Shown here one piece after another: positions 25,944-35,193 of a DNA stretch of 64,000 bases (positions within the stretch are counted from its first letter, which is position 1; the number at the start of each line of letters is the position of its first letter). Position numbers and translations under genes: made by a program. The notes under the pieces are model-generated. The model searched no databases and was not told the origin of the DNA. It saw nothing but the letters and a program-made list of their open reading frames with translations. The DNA is from an uncultured Bacteroidales bacterium (GTDB lineage Bacteria > Bacteroidota > Bacteroidia > Bacteroidales > P3): NCBI GenBank assembly GCA_947168665.1, contig CAMVMX010000015.1, forward strand, positions 19,296-83,295. The letters are read 5' to 3'.

Positions 25944-26020
25944 AGACATGGGGGCGGTGGCCCCGCCCCCATCTTTTATATCAAATAGAAATAAAAAGAA
26001 TATGAGTATCAGCATATATC

Positions 26021-26200
26021 AAGAAAGTGCCTTAAAGAGGCATGATTTCAAGGTCGCGTCTCTCCGAGACGCTGCGCAGACTATGTTTCTGTCACCGCAC
26101 TGCGCAGTTTTCGGTGTTGCACCCTTCGGTCGCGACACTGTCCAAAACTGCTTGTACGGTGTTATTGAGATTCAACTTCTTCGAGGTTGCGGGGATGGCA
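26021..26200 (+). repeat. Degenerate copy 3 of the MITE-like repeat family
   Basis: Shares GCATGATTTCAA, the palindrome CGTCTCTCCGAGACG, CCGCACTGCGC and CTTGTACGGTGTTATTGA with copies 1 and 2. The order of blocks is partly rearranged and the terminal inverted repeats are not visible, so it is a composite or decayed copy. Confidence 0.5.
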
Positions 26201-26510
26201 ATCAATCTGAAATATTAAATTGTAGAATTATTCAGAACGTAAGAACAACTAATGAGGGTGTGGCGATGTCGGGACAGTTGTTCGGGCAGGTGGCGGACGG
26301 GCCGAATGTGGGGTGTCCCGTTGCGGGATAGAGGGGCGGTCGGCCCTGACACGCGAGGCGGCGAAGCGGGGTGTGGTCAGGCTGAGGGTGAATTGTCTGC
26401 CCTCGCCGCTGTTGCGGAAGAAGGTGTATTGGGAAAAGGCAAGGCGGGCTGGATCGGGGCGGAGAAAACGGCGTATGGTGCCGGGGAGTGGAGGAACGGC
26501 TTTTTTTTTG

Positions 26511-26540
26511 TTGCTATGTCGAAAGTTTTGTGTATTTTTG
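26511..26540 (+). promoter_or_regulatory. Promoter of lipoprotein gene 26689-27249
   Basis: TTG (26511-26513), 19 bases, then TATTTTTG (26533-26540). The leader to the ATG is about 145 nt. Confidence 0.55.
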
Positions 26541-26688
26541 CATTGCCTGTAGGTGTGGGAGCCGGCGACGGGTGGAGGGGATAGGTGATTGATTGACATG
26601 GGTGTGTGGCGTCGGGAGTGAGGTGGCGGGCGGGCGTTGATTTTATGTTTTTGGAACTATTTTTTATTAAATTAAATACTAAGACAAG

Positions 26689-27249
26689 ATGAAACACAGG
26701 ATTGCTTTGTTGACGGCGGCAATGGCCGCGGTATTGGCCACGGGCTGCACACAGATGCGTGATGTGGTGTCGATGGGAGGTTATGAGAGGACGGTGGCAC
26801 AGATGACCAACGATATGGAGCGCCAGGGCTACCGGCAGACGGGCGCGGAGTCGAAGTCGGCGAATGAGATTTCGGTGGACAAGACGATCACGTATTACAA
26901 CCACGGCCGGGAGTCGGGCTATTCGCAGAAGATGAAGAATAACTTGTATTACCACAATGTGTATACGTTTGCGGACAGCGTGGGGAACCAGGCGACGGTG
27001 ACGACGATATACAAGCCTGCCAAGGCAGGAGAGACGGTGTATCTGGAGGAGTATGAGCTGGAAGGATGCAAGACGACGAACCCGAATGACTATGCCCGTG
27101 TGTGCGGGCAGGAGGGCCCTGTGAAGCGGAATCTGCAACAACTGGAGAGGGACACGACAGTGAAGGATTTGGATGTGCTGATGACGACGCTGCTGGTGGG
27201 TGGCATCGCGGTGGCGGTGTCGATTGTGGCGGCATTGGCATTTGATTGA
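26689..27249 (+). CDS. Lipoprotein of unknown function with C-terminal membrane helix
   Basis: A 186-residue protein. The signal ends in the lipobox LATGC (Cys20), followed by a 125-residue periplasmic or surface part that includes TYYNHGRESGYSQKM and VYTFADSVGNQATVTTIYKP. A hydrophobic helix closes the protein (LLVGGIAVAVSIVAALAF). Having both a lipid anchor and a terminal helix is unusual and suggests the tail crosses or dips into a membrane. It precedes the hemerythrin and LuxR-type genes by 43 bp and may share their transcript. The family is not recognised. Confidence 0.68.
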   Translation: MKHRIALLTAAMAAVLATGCTQMRDVVSMGGYERTVAQMTNDMERQGYRQTGAESKSANEISVDKTITYYNHGRESGYSQKMKNNLYYHNVYTFADSVGNQATVTTIYKPAKAGETVYLEEYELEGCKTTNPNDYARVCGQEGPVKRNLQQLERDTTVKDLDVLMTTLLVGGIAVAVSIVAALAFD

Positions 27250-27292
27250 TTATAGGCAACAGAAGAACCGCAAGGATGAATCTCTTTTCGGA

Positions 27293-28009
27293 ATGGATGA
27301 AGCGATGAAGAAGCACGGTTTGTTTACGGGACGGACGAAGATGGCTGATGTGGTGGCGACGAACCACACGCTGATTCTGGCTATGCCAAGGCTGGGAATT
27401 GCACTGGGGTTTGGAGAGAGGAGTGTGCAGGAGGTGTGCCGTGCGTATGGGCTGCCGGTCGACTTTGTGTTGCTGATTTTCAACGTGTATACGTTTGATG
27501 ATTATCTGCCGGAGGGGGATGAGCTGGCGGCGACGGATTTGGGGCCTTTAGTGCCGTATCTGGAGGCGAGCCACCGCTATTACCTGACAGAGCGGCTGCC
27601 GCATATTGAGCGGCATCTGCTGCATGTGGCTGGCAGCGCGGGCGAGCGGTATGGGTCGATATTGAAGAGTTTTTTTGAGGATTACCGCAAGGAGGTGGTG
27701 GAGCATTTTGAGAGCGAGGAGCGCGATGTGTTCCCCTATCTGGAGGAGCTGATGCGCGGCCGGAGGGGCGAGAAACCACTGTCGGAGCATTTTGCGGACA
27801 ACCACACGGATTTGGTGGACAAGCTGAAGGATTTAACGCAGATATTGTATAAGTATATCCCGTGCGAGGGTTTCGCCGAGGAGCTGAACGAGCTGGTGTT
27901 TGCCATCCTGCAGCTGAGCGCGGACCTGGAGAAACACGCGGTGATAGAGGAGAAGGTGTTGCTGCCGTGTATCCAGCAGTTGGAAAGGAGGGAGGGGGAT
28001 GAAGCCTAA
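27293..28009 (+). CDS. Hemerythrin-domain protein (RIC/ScdA-like)
   Basis: A 238-residue cytoplasmic protein. The N-terminal ~70 residues (MADVVATNHTLILAMPRLGI) resemble the N-terminal region of RIC/YtfE-type iron-sulfur repair proteins, but without the usual Cys pair. The rest is a four-helix hemerythrin domain with the di-iron ligand patterns ERLPHIERHL, EHFESEERDVFPYLEE, HFADNHTDLVDKL and LEKHAVIEEKVLLP. Such proteins bind O2 or NO, or donate iron for repair. The start at 27293 is the first good ATG; 27305 is possible. Its end overlaps the LuxR-type gene by 11 bp, so a redox signal may be tied to that regulator. Confidence 0.82.
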   Translation: MDEAMKKHGLFTGRTKMADVVATNHTLILAMPRLGIALGFGERSVQEVCRAYGLPVDFVLLIFNVYTFDDYLPEGDELAATDLGPLVPYLEASHRYYLTERLPHIERHLLHVAGSAGERYGSILKSFFEDYRKEVVEHFESEERDVFPYLEELMRGRRGEKPLSEHFADNHTDLVDKLKDLTQILYKYIPCEGFAEELNELVFAILQLSADLEKHAVIEEKVLLPCIQQLERREGDEA

Positions 28010-28577
28010 GATGCAGGTGCTGGTGGCCGAGCCGAGCGATATAATCCGCGAGGGGCTGCGGGCCCTGCTGGACGAGGATGAGTTTGTGATGCAGGCGCCG
28101 CTGCGGGATTTGCCGGTGGATATGGCACAGCGGATTGGACGGCAGCAGCCGGATATATTGATTTTGAACCCGACGCTGCTGAACACACCGCCGAGGATGC
28201 AGCTGGTGTCTATTCAGCAGGCACGGACGAGTATGGCGGTGGTGGCGCTGGTGTATGAATATATTGACCCGGCGCTGTTGTCGCAGTTTAAGACAGTGCT
28301 GGACATCAGGGAGAAGGGAAGCCGGGTGGCACAGCTGCTGAGAGAGTGTTGCCAGAACGAGAGCGAGGAGGAGGACAGCTATGAGTTGAGCGAGAGGGAA
28401 ACGGAGGTGCTGGTGTTGCTGGCCAAGGGGTGCAGCAGCAAGGAGATTGCGGACAAACTGAACATCAGTGTGCATACGGTGAACACGCACCGGAAGAATA
28501 TCACGAGGAAGACGGGCATCAAGAGTGTGGCGGGATTGGCGGTGTATGCGATGCTGCACAATCTGGTGGTGGGATGA
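27999..28577 (+). CDS. LuxR/NarL-type regulator with degenerate receiver domain
   Basis: A 192-residue regulator. Residues 1-120 have the layout of a response-regulator receiver (QVLVAEPSDIIREGLRALL), but where the phosphorylated Asp should be (DILILNPTLL) there is Asn, so control by a histidine kinase is unlikely. Residues 125-190 are a GerE helix-turn-helix: LSERETEVLVLLAKGCSSKE, then VHTVNTHRKNI. It overlaps the hemerythrin gene by 11 bp. A reasonable inference is that the hemerythrin partner or another protein supplies the signal and that it controls the redox genes downstream. Confidence 0.84.
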   Translation: MKPKMQVLVAEPSDIIREGLRALLDEDEFVMQAPLRDLPVDMAQRIGRQQPDILILNPTLLNTPPRMQLVSIQQARTSMAVVALVYEYIDPALLSQFKTVLDIREKGSRVAQLLRECCQNESEEEDSYELSERETEVLVLLAKGCSSKEIADKLNISVHTVNTHRKNITRKTGIKSVAGLAVYAMLHNLVVG

Positions 28578-28630
28578 GTGGGGATGTCAAACGTCAAAAA
28601 TGTAGAATTTGGAAAAGTAGCAGGAAGAAT

Positions 28631-29818
28631 ATGGCAGAGCAGAAAATGGAACGGTTGTGGAATGCCAACTACACGAAGGTGTGGGTGGCGAACTTTATGA
28701 TTTTCTTCTCGTTTATGCTACTGACGCCGCTGCTGCCGATTTATCTGAGCGAGCATTTCGGAGCGGACAAGGATACGATAGGACTGGTACTGTTCGGGTA
28801 TGCGGTGATGGCGTTGGTGGCGAGGTTGTTTTCGGGCTATGTGGTGGACAGTTTTCCGAGAAAGATGGTGTTGCTTATCAGTTTCACTGTGTTCACGCTG
28901 TTCTTTGTGGGATATGTGGCCGCGGGGACGTTGATGTTGTTTGCGGCGGTGAGGACGGTGCACGGGATGCCGTTTGGCTTTACGACGGTGGCGAACAGCA
29001 CGGTGGCGATTGATGTGCTGCCGTCGTCGCGGCGGACGGAAGGAATAGGGCTGTACGGGTTGAGCAACAACTTGGCTTCGGCCATCTCACCGACGATAGC
29101 GATTTGGATTTATACGACGACGCATAATTTCGATATTATTTTCTGGCTGGCGATGGGTGTTGCGACGGTGGGGCTGCTGATTGACGCAACAGTGAAGACG
29201 CGTCCCAGGGAGCTGGTGAAGGACAAGCAGCCTATATCCCTCGACCGATTCTTCTTGATGAAGGGGATGGGTGAGGCGTTGACGATGGTGTGCTTTGCGT
29301 TCAGCTATGGCGTGATGAGCACCTACGTGGCCATCTATGGCAAGGAACGGCTGGGAATAGAGGGCGGCTCGGGGACTTTCTTCCTGTTGCTGTCGCTGGG
29401 ATTGATATTATCGCGGCTGCAGGGCAACAAGGCCTTGCGGCAGGGCAAGATAACTTATAACGCGTCGTTGGGCGTGTGTGTGTCGTTGGTTGGGTACTTG
29501 TTGTTTGCCGCTTTCCCCAATGCGTTTGGCTATTATGCGGCGGCATTGGTGATAGGACTTGGGAACGGACACATGTATCCAGCCTATCAGAATATGTTTG
29601 TGGACCTTGCGCCGCACACGCAGCGCGGCACAGCCAACAGCTCGATATTGGTGGCGTGGGATGTGGGCGTGGGCATCGGCATACTGCTGGGCGGTGTGCT
29701 GAGCGAGAATTGGGGCTACAGCGCGGCTTTCTGGGCTGCGTGGGTGGTGAACCTGGCTGGCTTTGTGGGGTATTGGGTGTATGTGAAAGGGCATTTCAGC
29801 CGCGAGCGGCTCAGGTGA
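28631..29818 (+). CDS. MFS transporter
   Basis: A 395-residue inner-membrane protein with about 12 hydrophobic segments. It shows the MFS loop-2/3 pattern GYVVDSFPRKMVLL and the central cytoplasmic loop (KTRPRELVKDKQPISLDRFF). The second half repeats the first, as in all MFS proteins. Substrate is not predictable; the family resembles drug/metabolite exporters such as YfcJ/YhhS-like carriers. The frame is open back to 28430 in the LuxR gene, but MAEQKMERLW at 28631 is the natural start. It is 53 bp after the regulator gene. Confidence 0.83.
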   Translation: MAEQKMERLWNANYTKVWVANFMIFFSFMLLTPLLPIYLSEHFGADKDTIGLVLFGYAVMALVARLFSGYVVDSFPRKMVLLISFTVFTLFFVGYVAAGTLMLFAAVRTVHGMPFGFTTVANSTVAIDVLPSSRRTEGIGLYGLSNNLASAISPTIAIWIYTTTHNFDIIFWLAMGVATVGLLIDATVKTRPRELVKDKQPISLDRFFLMKGMGEALTMVCFAFSYGVMSTYVAIYGKERLGIEGGSGTFFLLLSLGLILSRLQGNKALRQGKITYNASLGVCVSLVGYLLFAAFPNAFGYYAAALVIGLGNGHMYPAYQNMFVDLAPHTQRGTANSSILVAWDVGVGIGILLGGVLSENWGYSAAFWAAWVVNLAGFVGYWVYVKGHFSRERLR

Positions 29819-29862
29819 GAGAAATTATTGGGTTTGATAGATAACAATAGAATTAATAGATT

Positions 29863-31320
29863 ATGTTACGGAAAGTTAGAATAGTTTTGGCCAGTGTGTT
29901 CTTTTTGGGAATCACGCTGCTGTTACTGGATTTTACGGGTGTGATGCATCTGTATTTGGGCTGGATGGCCAAGTTGCAGCTGCTGCCTGCGGTGCTGTCG
30001 CTGAATGTGGCGGTGGTGCTGTTCTTTGTGGTGGTGACGCTGCTGGTGGGCAGGACTTACTGCTCGGTGGTGTGTCCGATGGGGGTGATGCAGGATGTGT
30101 TTATCTGGCTGGGCGGCCGGTGGAAGAAGAACCGTTTCCACTACACCAAAGGTTGGCCTTGGCTGAGAGTGGCGATGCTGGTGGTGTTTGTGTTGCTGAT
30201 GGTGCTGGGCTTGAACGGGCTGGCTATATTGATTGCCCCGTACAGCGCCTATGGCCGTATCGCCACGAATTTGTTCCAGCCGGTGTATATGTGGATTAAC
30301 AATTTGTGTGCCTATTTTGCCGAGCGTGCTGACAGCTATGCTTTCTACAGTGTGGATGTGTGGGTGAAGAGCGGGGTGACGCTGGCTGTGGCCGCGGTGA
30401 CGTTTGTGGTGGTGGGATTTGTGTCGTTCCGCTGGGGCAGAGTGTGGTGCAACTCGGTATGCCCGGTGGGTACGGTGCTGGGTTTCCTGTCGCGTTTTGC
30501 GTGGCTGAAACCGCATATCGACACGGGCAAGTGCAACGGTTGCGGCAAGTGTGCCCGCAATTGCAAGGCTCAGTGCATCAATCCCAAGGAGCATACGGTG
30601 GACGCATCGCGGTGTGTGGCTTGTTTCGACTGTCTGGAGAATTGCAGCCAGAAGGCAATCTCTTTCAGCCACGGCAAAGCTGTGGTGAAGGAGGAAACGG
30701 TGGATGGGTCGCGCCGTAAGTTTATGGCCGCCACGGCCACTGTGGGAGCTGCCATGGCCCTGCAGGCACAGGAGAAGAAAGTGGACGGCGGACTGGCAGC
30801 CCTCATCGATAAGAAACTGCCGGAGAGGCAGGTGCCGCTGAAACCCTTTGGGGCCAAGAGCCTGAAGAATTTTTCGAACCGTTGCACGGGGTGCCAGCTT
30901 TGTGTGAGCGAGTGTCCACAGCAGGTGTTGCGCCCGTCGCAGAAACTGACCACGCTGCTGCAGCCGGAGATGGCTTTCGACAAGGGCTATTGCCCGCCGG
31001 ACTGCACACGGTGCAGCGAGGTTTGTCCCGCCGGAGCTATCCAGAAGATAGACACGGCGCAGAAGAGTGCCATCAGTATAGGCCATGCCGTGACGGTGCC
31101 GCAGAACTGTCTGCAGGGTCAGGGTGTGGAGTGCAACGCCTGTTCGCGCCACTGCCCGGCAGCGGCCATCAGCATAGTGAGCGACCCCTCGACGGGACAC
31201 AGCCGCGTGGCCGTCAACGAGTCGCGCTGTCTGGGCTGCGGAGCTTGCGAGTATTACTGCCCGGTGCGCCCGTTCAGTGCCATCTATGTGGAGGGCCGCG
31301 AGGTGCATACCGCCATTTAA
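29863..31320 (+). CDS. NapH-like membrane ferredoxin fused to a Tat-signal ferredoxin
   Basis: A 485-residue electron-transfer protein. Residues 1-210 form a NapH/CcoG-type membrane part with about four helices and the two CxxxCP motifs (TYCSVVCPMG, VWCNSVCPVG). Residues 224-262 hold two 4Fe-4S motifs (CNGCGKCARNC, CVACFDCLENC). Then an internal twin-Arg signal, SRRKFMAATATVGAAMALQA at 283-302, leads into a second, NapG-like half with four further clusters (CTGCQLCVSECP, CTRCSEVCP, CNACSRHCP, CLGCGACEYYCP). This suggests quinol-linked electron delivery from membrane to periplasm. tatA and tatC lie downstream in the same run of genes. Confidence 0.85.
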   Translation: MLRKVRIVLASVFFLGITLLLLDFTGVMHLYLGWMAKLQLLPAVLSLNVAVVLFFVVVTLLVGRTYCSVVCPMGVMQDVFIWLGGRWKKNRFHYTKGWPWLRVAMLVVFVLLMVLGLNGLAILIAPYSAYGRIATNLFQPVYMWINNLCAYFAERADSYAFYSVDVWVKSGVTLAVAAVTFVVVGFVSFRWGRVWCNSVCPVGTVLGFLSRFAWLKPHIDTGKCNGCGKCARNCKAQCINPKEHTVDASRCVACFDCLENCSQKAISFSHGKAVVKEETVDGSRRKFMAATATVGAAMALQAQEKKVDGGLAALIDKKLPERQVPLKPFGAKSLKNFSNRCTGCQLCVSECPQQVLRPSQKLTTLLQPEMAFDKGYCPPDCTRCSEVCPAGAIQKIDTAQKSAISIGHAVTVPQNCLQGQGVECNACSRHCPAAAISIVSDPSTGHSRVAVNESRCLGCGACEYYCPVRPFSAIYVEGREVHTAI

Positions 31321-31371
31321 TGAGGAATCCATTCATTTAACAACTAATATCTAACAACATCAAACAAAACT

Positions 31372-32334
31372 ATGAGTAAAATTCTCGATACGCTTAGCGT
31401 AGTGAAGACCTACAAGTTCTGGAAAGAGCTTGTAATCATGACCCTCGGCATGTTTGTGACAGCCGCCGCTGTATACTATTTCTTAGTGCCGAGCAAGCTG
31501 ATTATCGGCACTATCTCCGGCTTGTCGATTGTGCTGGACAACATTTTCAAGGCGGCGGGCATCAATATCGGCCTGTCGGTGATTATCATGGCTATCAATG
31601 CCATCCTGCTCATCCTGGCATGGGTGCTGATTGGGCATGAGTTCGGGGCCAAGACAGTCTACACGGCCATGATTCTCGGTCCTCTGACCGATGTGTGGGA
31701 CGCTATCCTGCCTTGGCAGAAGATTGCCAACGATAACCTTGTGACGGGTACCCCCTCGGTGATGGGCGACCCCTGGCTGGACCTCTGCTGCTTTGTGCTG
31801 CTGCTGAGTGCTTCGCAAGCTTTGATGTTCAGTATCAACGCTTCCACTGGCGGTCTGGACATTCTGGCCAAGATTGTGAACAAGTATCTGCATTTCGACA
31901 TCGGCACGTCGGTCAGCATCGCCGGTGCCGTCATCTGCTGCACGGCTTTCTTCATCAACCCCTTCCGCATGGTGGTCATCGGCCTTATCGGCACCTGGAT
32001 CAACGGCTTGGTGGTGGACTATTTCACGGCTTCGCTCAACAACCGCAAGCGTGTCTGTATTGTGTCGAAAGACTATGACCGTATCCGCCGTTATATCATC
32101 GACGACCTGCACCGTGGCTGCACCCTCTATGAGGTTATCGGCGGCTATACCAACGAGCGCAGCATCGAGCTGGAAGTGCTGCTCACCAAGGACGAGTTCA
32201 GCAACCTCATGGCTTTCCTGCGCGACAACGAAATCAACGCCTTCACCACGGCGGGCAATGTGAGCGAGGTGTATGGCCTCTGGACCAAACACAGCAAAAA
32301 GAAACAGCTCAAAGCGCACGCCGAAAATCGCTAA
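31372..32334 (+). CDS. YitT family membrane protein
   Basis: A 320-residue inner-membrane protein with about five to six hydrophobic segments in the N-terminal 220 residues (repeated ASTGGLDILAK-type and FINPFRMVVIGLI segments), followed by the cytoplasmic C-terminal DUF2179 domain (SKDYDRIRRYIIDDLHRGCT). YitT/DUF2179 proteins are widespread in gut bacteria; their transported substrate is unknown. It follows the ferredoxin gene by 51 bp and precedes the CPBP protease gene by 33 bp, so it is probably part of the same transcript. Confidence 0.88.
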   Translation: MSKILDTLSVVKTYKFWKELVIMTLGMFVTAAAVYYFLVPSKLIIGTISGLSIVLDNIFKAAGINIGLSVIIMAINAILLILAWVLIGHEFGAKTVYTAMILGPLTDVWDAILPWQKIANDNLVTGTPSVMGDPWLDLCCFVLLLSASQALMFSINASTGGLDILAKIVNKYLHFDIGTSVSIAGAVICCTAFFINPFRMVVIGLIGTWINGLVVDYFTASLNNRKRVCIVSKDYDRIRRYIIDDLHRGCTLYEVIGGYTNERSIELEVLLTKDEFSNLMAFLRDNEINAFTTAGNVSEVYGLWTKHSKKKQLKAHAENR

Positions 32335-32367
32335 GCCATTCGTAATCCATAAATACGTATACCCTTT

Positions 32368-33651
32368 ATGAAAAAGCCAAAACAATTCGACAAACGGTTC
32401 CTCCCCATGCTGTGGATAGGGCTGGGACTGTGGCTGCTGGCCATCGCAGTGACCTATATTCTGGAGGAAACCGGCAACGCCCCGTCGGGACAGACCAACC
32501 TGATGAGCATGGGCAAGATGATGTTCCAACGGATTCCCCTGTTTATCCTGCTGTTGCTGTGCGTGGTGCAGCCGGTGTTCGAGGAGTTCGCCTTCCGCCT
32601 CTGGACGGTGGGGAAGAAATGGACCACCGCCGTATGCCTGGTGCTGATGGCTTTCTTCGTGCTGAGCGAGATGAAGCTTTGGGGACTGTTGCCCCTGGCA
32701 GCTTTCGTCGTGGTGCTGATTTGTGTCAAGAATCGGTATACGCAGTTATGGCTCAACTCATTCATATCATCGCTGGCCTTCTCGCTGTGCCACGTATCGG
32801 GTTTCGGCGAGTTTGGCTGGGGGATGGTGTTCGGACTCTTGGACATCTTCGGCATGGCCTTGGTGCTTTGCTGGTTGGCCATCAATATCAACTTCTGGAT
32901 GGCGCCGCTGCTGCATGTGCTTAACAACTCGCTGGCTATCCTGCTGCCCTTCTTCCTCTTGCCCGACCCCGTCACCTCCGAGGTGAAATCCACCGTGGGT
33001 GGCGAGATGACGGAAGGCTTCAAAACCGTGATAGAACCACTCCATGCCTTTCGCAACAACGATGCCCTGATAGAGGGCAGCGCCGACCTGTCGATGCTTT
33101 CAGTCGATGCTACGGAATTCTATCTTGTGGGCGAGCCGGCCCAGATTGCCATGAAACTGGCCCAGAAGGCAGACAGTGAGGCGATGTATTATTACGACTG
33201 GGTGTCGCGCAACGAGAGTATGGAAGAGCGTGTGGTCTACCGCGTGAGCGACCGTGTGGGGCCAGCGTTCGATTATGCACAGCTGCGGGACTGCTATCTG
33301 GAAGACATCGCCACATTTATGGATGACACCATCGTGGCCGACACTGTGGAGGCTATGCTCAAAGAGATTTGGCTTGTCTACGACGATGGCCGTGAGGAAC
33401 TGCTCACCGAGCAGTCGGCCGACCGGTGGGAAGCCCAGGAGCAAGTGTTGAACTCAGGCAAGATGCTGCTCACGGAGTATAGCGCTACAAGCGACACCAC
33501 AGTCGAATTGCACTACTACTCTGTTGAGAAGACATGGGATGAGAGCAGCCCCCTCTCCGCTGCTTTCAAACTCTCGTACCTTGCCAAGATGACGCATTTC
33601 CATCTCGAATATCGCGACGCACACAAAACCCAGTATATTATATTCAGATAA
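32368..33651 (+). CDS. CPBP-family intramembrane metalloprotease
   Basis: A 427-residue protein whose first 220 residues are a CPBP (CAAX protease and bacteriocin-processing) membrane domain. The motifs are FEEFAFRLW (EExxxR), then HVSGFGEFGWG and HVLNNS, supplying the expected Glu, Arg, His and Asn of the intramembrane site. The remaining ~200 residues are a soluble domain with no family I recognise (AVDATEFYLVGEPAQIAMKL is representative), longer than in typical CPBP proteins of 200-300 residues. Its role in this gene run is unknown. Confidence 0.82.
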   Translation: MKKPKQFDKRFLPMLWIGLGLWLLAIAVTYILEETGNAPSGQTNLMSMGKMMFQRIPLFILLLLCVVQPVFEEFAFRLWTVGKKWTTAVCLVLMAFFVLSEMKLWGLLPLAAFVVVLICVKNRYTQLWLNSFISSLAFSLCHVSGFGEFGWGMVFGLLDIFGMALVLCWLAININFWMAPLLHVLNNSLAILLPFFLLPDPVTSEVKSTVGGEMTEGFKTVIEPLHAFRNNDALIEGSADLSMLSVDATEFYLVGEPAQIAMKLAQKADSEAMYYYDWVSRNESMEERVVYRVSDRVGPAFDYAQLRDCYLEDIATFMDDTIVADTVEAMLKEIWLVYDDGREELLTEQSADRWEAQEQVLNSGKMLLTEYSATSDTTVELHYYSVEKTWDESSPLSAAFKLSYLAKMTHFHLEYRDAHKTQYIIFR

Positions 33652-33705
33652 CAAGTAACAAGCATTGCGGCAACCCAGCCGCCCAACGATTAAAGAACAC
33701 AGATT

Positions 33706-35130
33706 ATGGATCGTAGAGATTTTTTGAAAAGCATGGGTGCCGGGGCCTTGGTCACGGCAGCAATGGCGGCGGGATGCGACTCGCCCAACAAAACCAGTGC
33801 CGAAGGCTTCGCCACAGGCGAGGTGCCTACCGACAAGATGACCTACCGCACGGGCACCCACGGTGAGAAAGTGTCGCTGCTGGGCTACGGCTGCATGCGC
33901 CTCCCCTCCACCGAGGACGGCAAGGACGGCAACCAGACCGAAGGCGATCTGGACCAGGACCGCATCAATGAACTGACGGACTATGCCATCGAGCATGGCC
34001 TCAACCTCTTCGACACCGCTCCGCGATACTGCAAGGCGCGGTCGGAGATTGCCATGGGCAAAGCCCTCAGCCGCCACCGCCGCGACGAGTATTTCGTCAG
34101 CACCAAACTCTCCAACCAGAACCCCGACCTCTGGACCAAGCAAGGCAGTATCGAGATGTTCGAGCAGTCGTTGGAGCGGCTTCAGGTGGACTATATTGAT
34201 TTCTACATGCTGCATTGCGTCGGTCTTCCGGGCCGCGACAAGCAGGGCAACCCCGTTCCGCCACACGAGACCTTCATGCGCCGCTTTATCGACAACGGTA
34301 TGCTCGAGTGGCTTGTAGAGCAGCGTGCCAAAGGGCGCATCCGCAACCTCGGTTTCTCCTACCACGGCGATGTCAACGTCTTCGACGAGGCTCTGGCCAT
34401 GCACGAGAAAATCCACTGGGACCACGTCCTCATCCAGCACAACTATATCAACTGGCAGCACGCCGCCTCCCTTTCACCCAATGGGGGAGGGGACGCCAAC
34501 TCCGAATACCTCTATGGCGAGCTGGCCAAGCGCGACATCCCCGTCTTTGTCATGGAGCCCCTGCTGGGCGGCCAGCTGGCCAACCTGCCCCAATTTGCCG
34601 TCGACGAGCTCAAAAGCCGTGCCCCGGAGCAGAGCCTTGCCTCGTGGGCTTTCCGTTTTGCTGGCACCATGCCCCGCATCCTTACCGTGCTTAGCGGCAT
34701 GACCTACATGGAGCATCTGCAGGACAACCTCCGCACCATGGCCCCCCTCCATCCCCTCACCGACGACGAGATGTCGCTTCTCCGCTCCATTGCCGACCGC
34801 TATGTCGAGTTCCCCTTGGTGCCCTGCACCGGCTGCCAATACTGCATGCCCTGCCCCTACGGCATCGACATCCCAGGCAACTTCGCCCACTACAACAGGA
34901 TGGTCAACGAAGGCAACCTGCTCGACGACCCCGGCGACGATGCCTCCAGCGACGAGCGCCGCGCCTACCGCAAAGCCCGCCGTACCTATCTCGTAAGCTA
35001 CAACCGCGTCATGGAGCGCGACCGTCAGGCTGACCACTGCATCGGCTGTGGCCGCTGCCTGCATGAGTGTCCGCAAAGCATCAACATCCCCGAAAAACTG
35101 GCCGCCATCGAGCAGGTGCTGAAAGGCTGA
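33706..35130 (+). CDS. Tat-exported aldo/keto reductase with 4Fe-4S domain
   Basis: A 474-residue protein. The N-terminus is a twin-Arg signal (DRRDFLKSMGAGALVTAAMA) ending in AAGC, a possible lipobox. Residues ~50-340 are an aldo/keto reductase barrel (LGYGCMRLPS; LNLFDTAPRY; DYIDFYMLHCVG; FVMEPLLGGQLA). The C-terminal part carries two cluster motifs, CTGCQYCMPCPYGIDIP and CIGCGRCLHECPQSINIP. Members of this group are soluble iron-sulfur oxidoreductases; this one is predicted to be exported folded, with its cofactors. tatA lies 63 bp and tatC 324 bp downstream, so the substrate and its transporter appear to share a transcript. Confidence 0.88.
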   Translation: MDRRDFLKSMGAGALVTAAMAAGCDSPNKTSAEGFATGEVPTDKMTYRTGTHGEKVSLLGYGCMRLPSTEDGKDGNQTEGDLDQDRINELTDYAIEHGLNLFDTAPRYCKARSEIAMGKALSRHRRDEYFVSTKLSNQNPDLWTKQGSIEMFEQSLERLQVDYIDFYMLHCVGLPGRDKQGNPVPPHETFMRRFIDNGMLEWLVEQRAKGRIRNLGFSYHGDVNVFDEALAMHEKIHWDHVLIQHNYINWQHAASLSPNGGGDANSEYLYGELAKRDIPVFVMEPLLGGQLANLPQFAVDELKSRAPEQSLASWAFRFAGTMPRILTVLSGMTYMEHLQDNLRTMAPLHPLTDDEMSLLRSIADRYVEFPLVPCTGCQYCMPCPYGIDIPGNFAHYNRMVNEGNLLDDPGDDASSDERRAYRKARRTYLVSYNRVMERDRQADHCIGCGRCLHECPQSINIPEKLAAIEQVLKG

Positions 35131-35193
35131 CACCTCCACCCCATTGCAATTAATCACCAGCGGCGGCGAGCCGCACAATTTATAGACAATCGT

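Larger units (their letters stand above)
25944..26688. other. Intergenic region with repeat copy 3 and a promoter
   Basis: Holds a degenerate third copy of the MITE-like repeat (26021-26200), a GC-rich section of about 250 bp, and the promoter and 150-nt leader of the next gene. A minus-strand frame at 26249-26599 has some coding-like stretches (SQYTFFRNSGEGRQFTLSL) but no family or start I can defend. Confidence 0.5.

Noticed and set aside
26249..26599. Minus-strand frame with a coding-like stretch
   Set aside because: Part of it reads like a protein end, but it has no credible start, is very Arg/Pro-rich and overlaps the promoter of the next gene; left as a note only.
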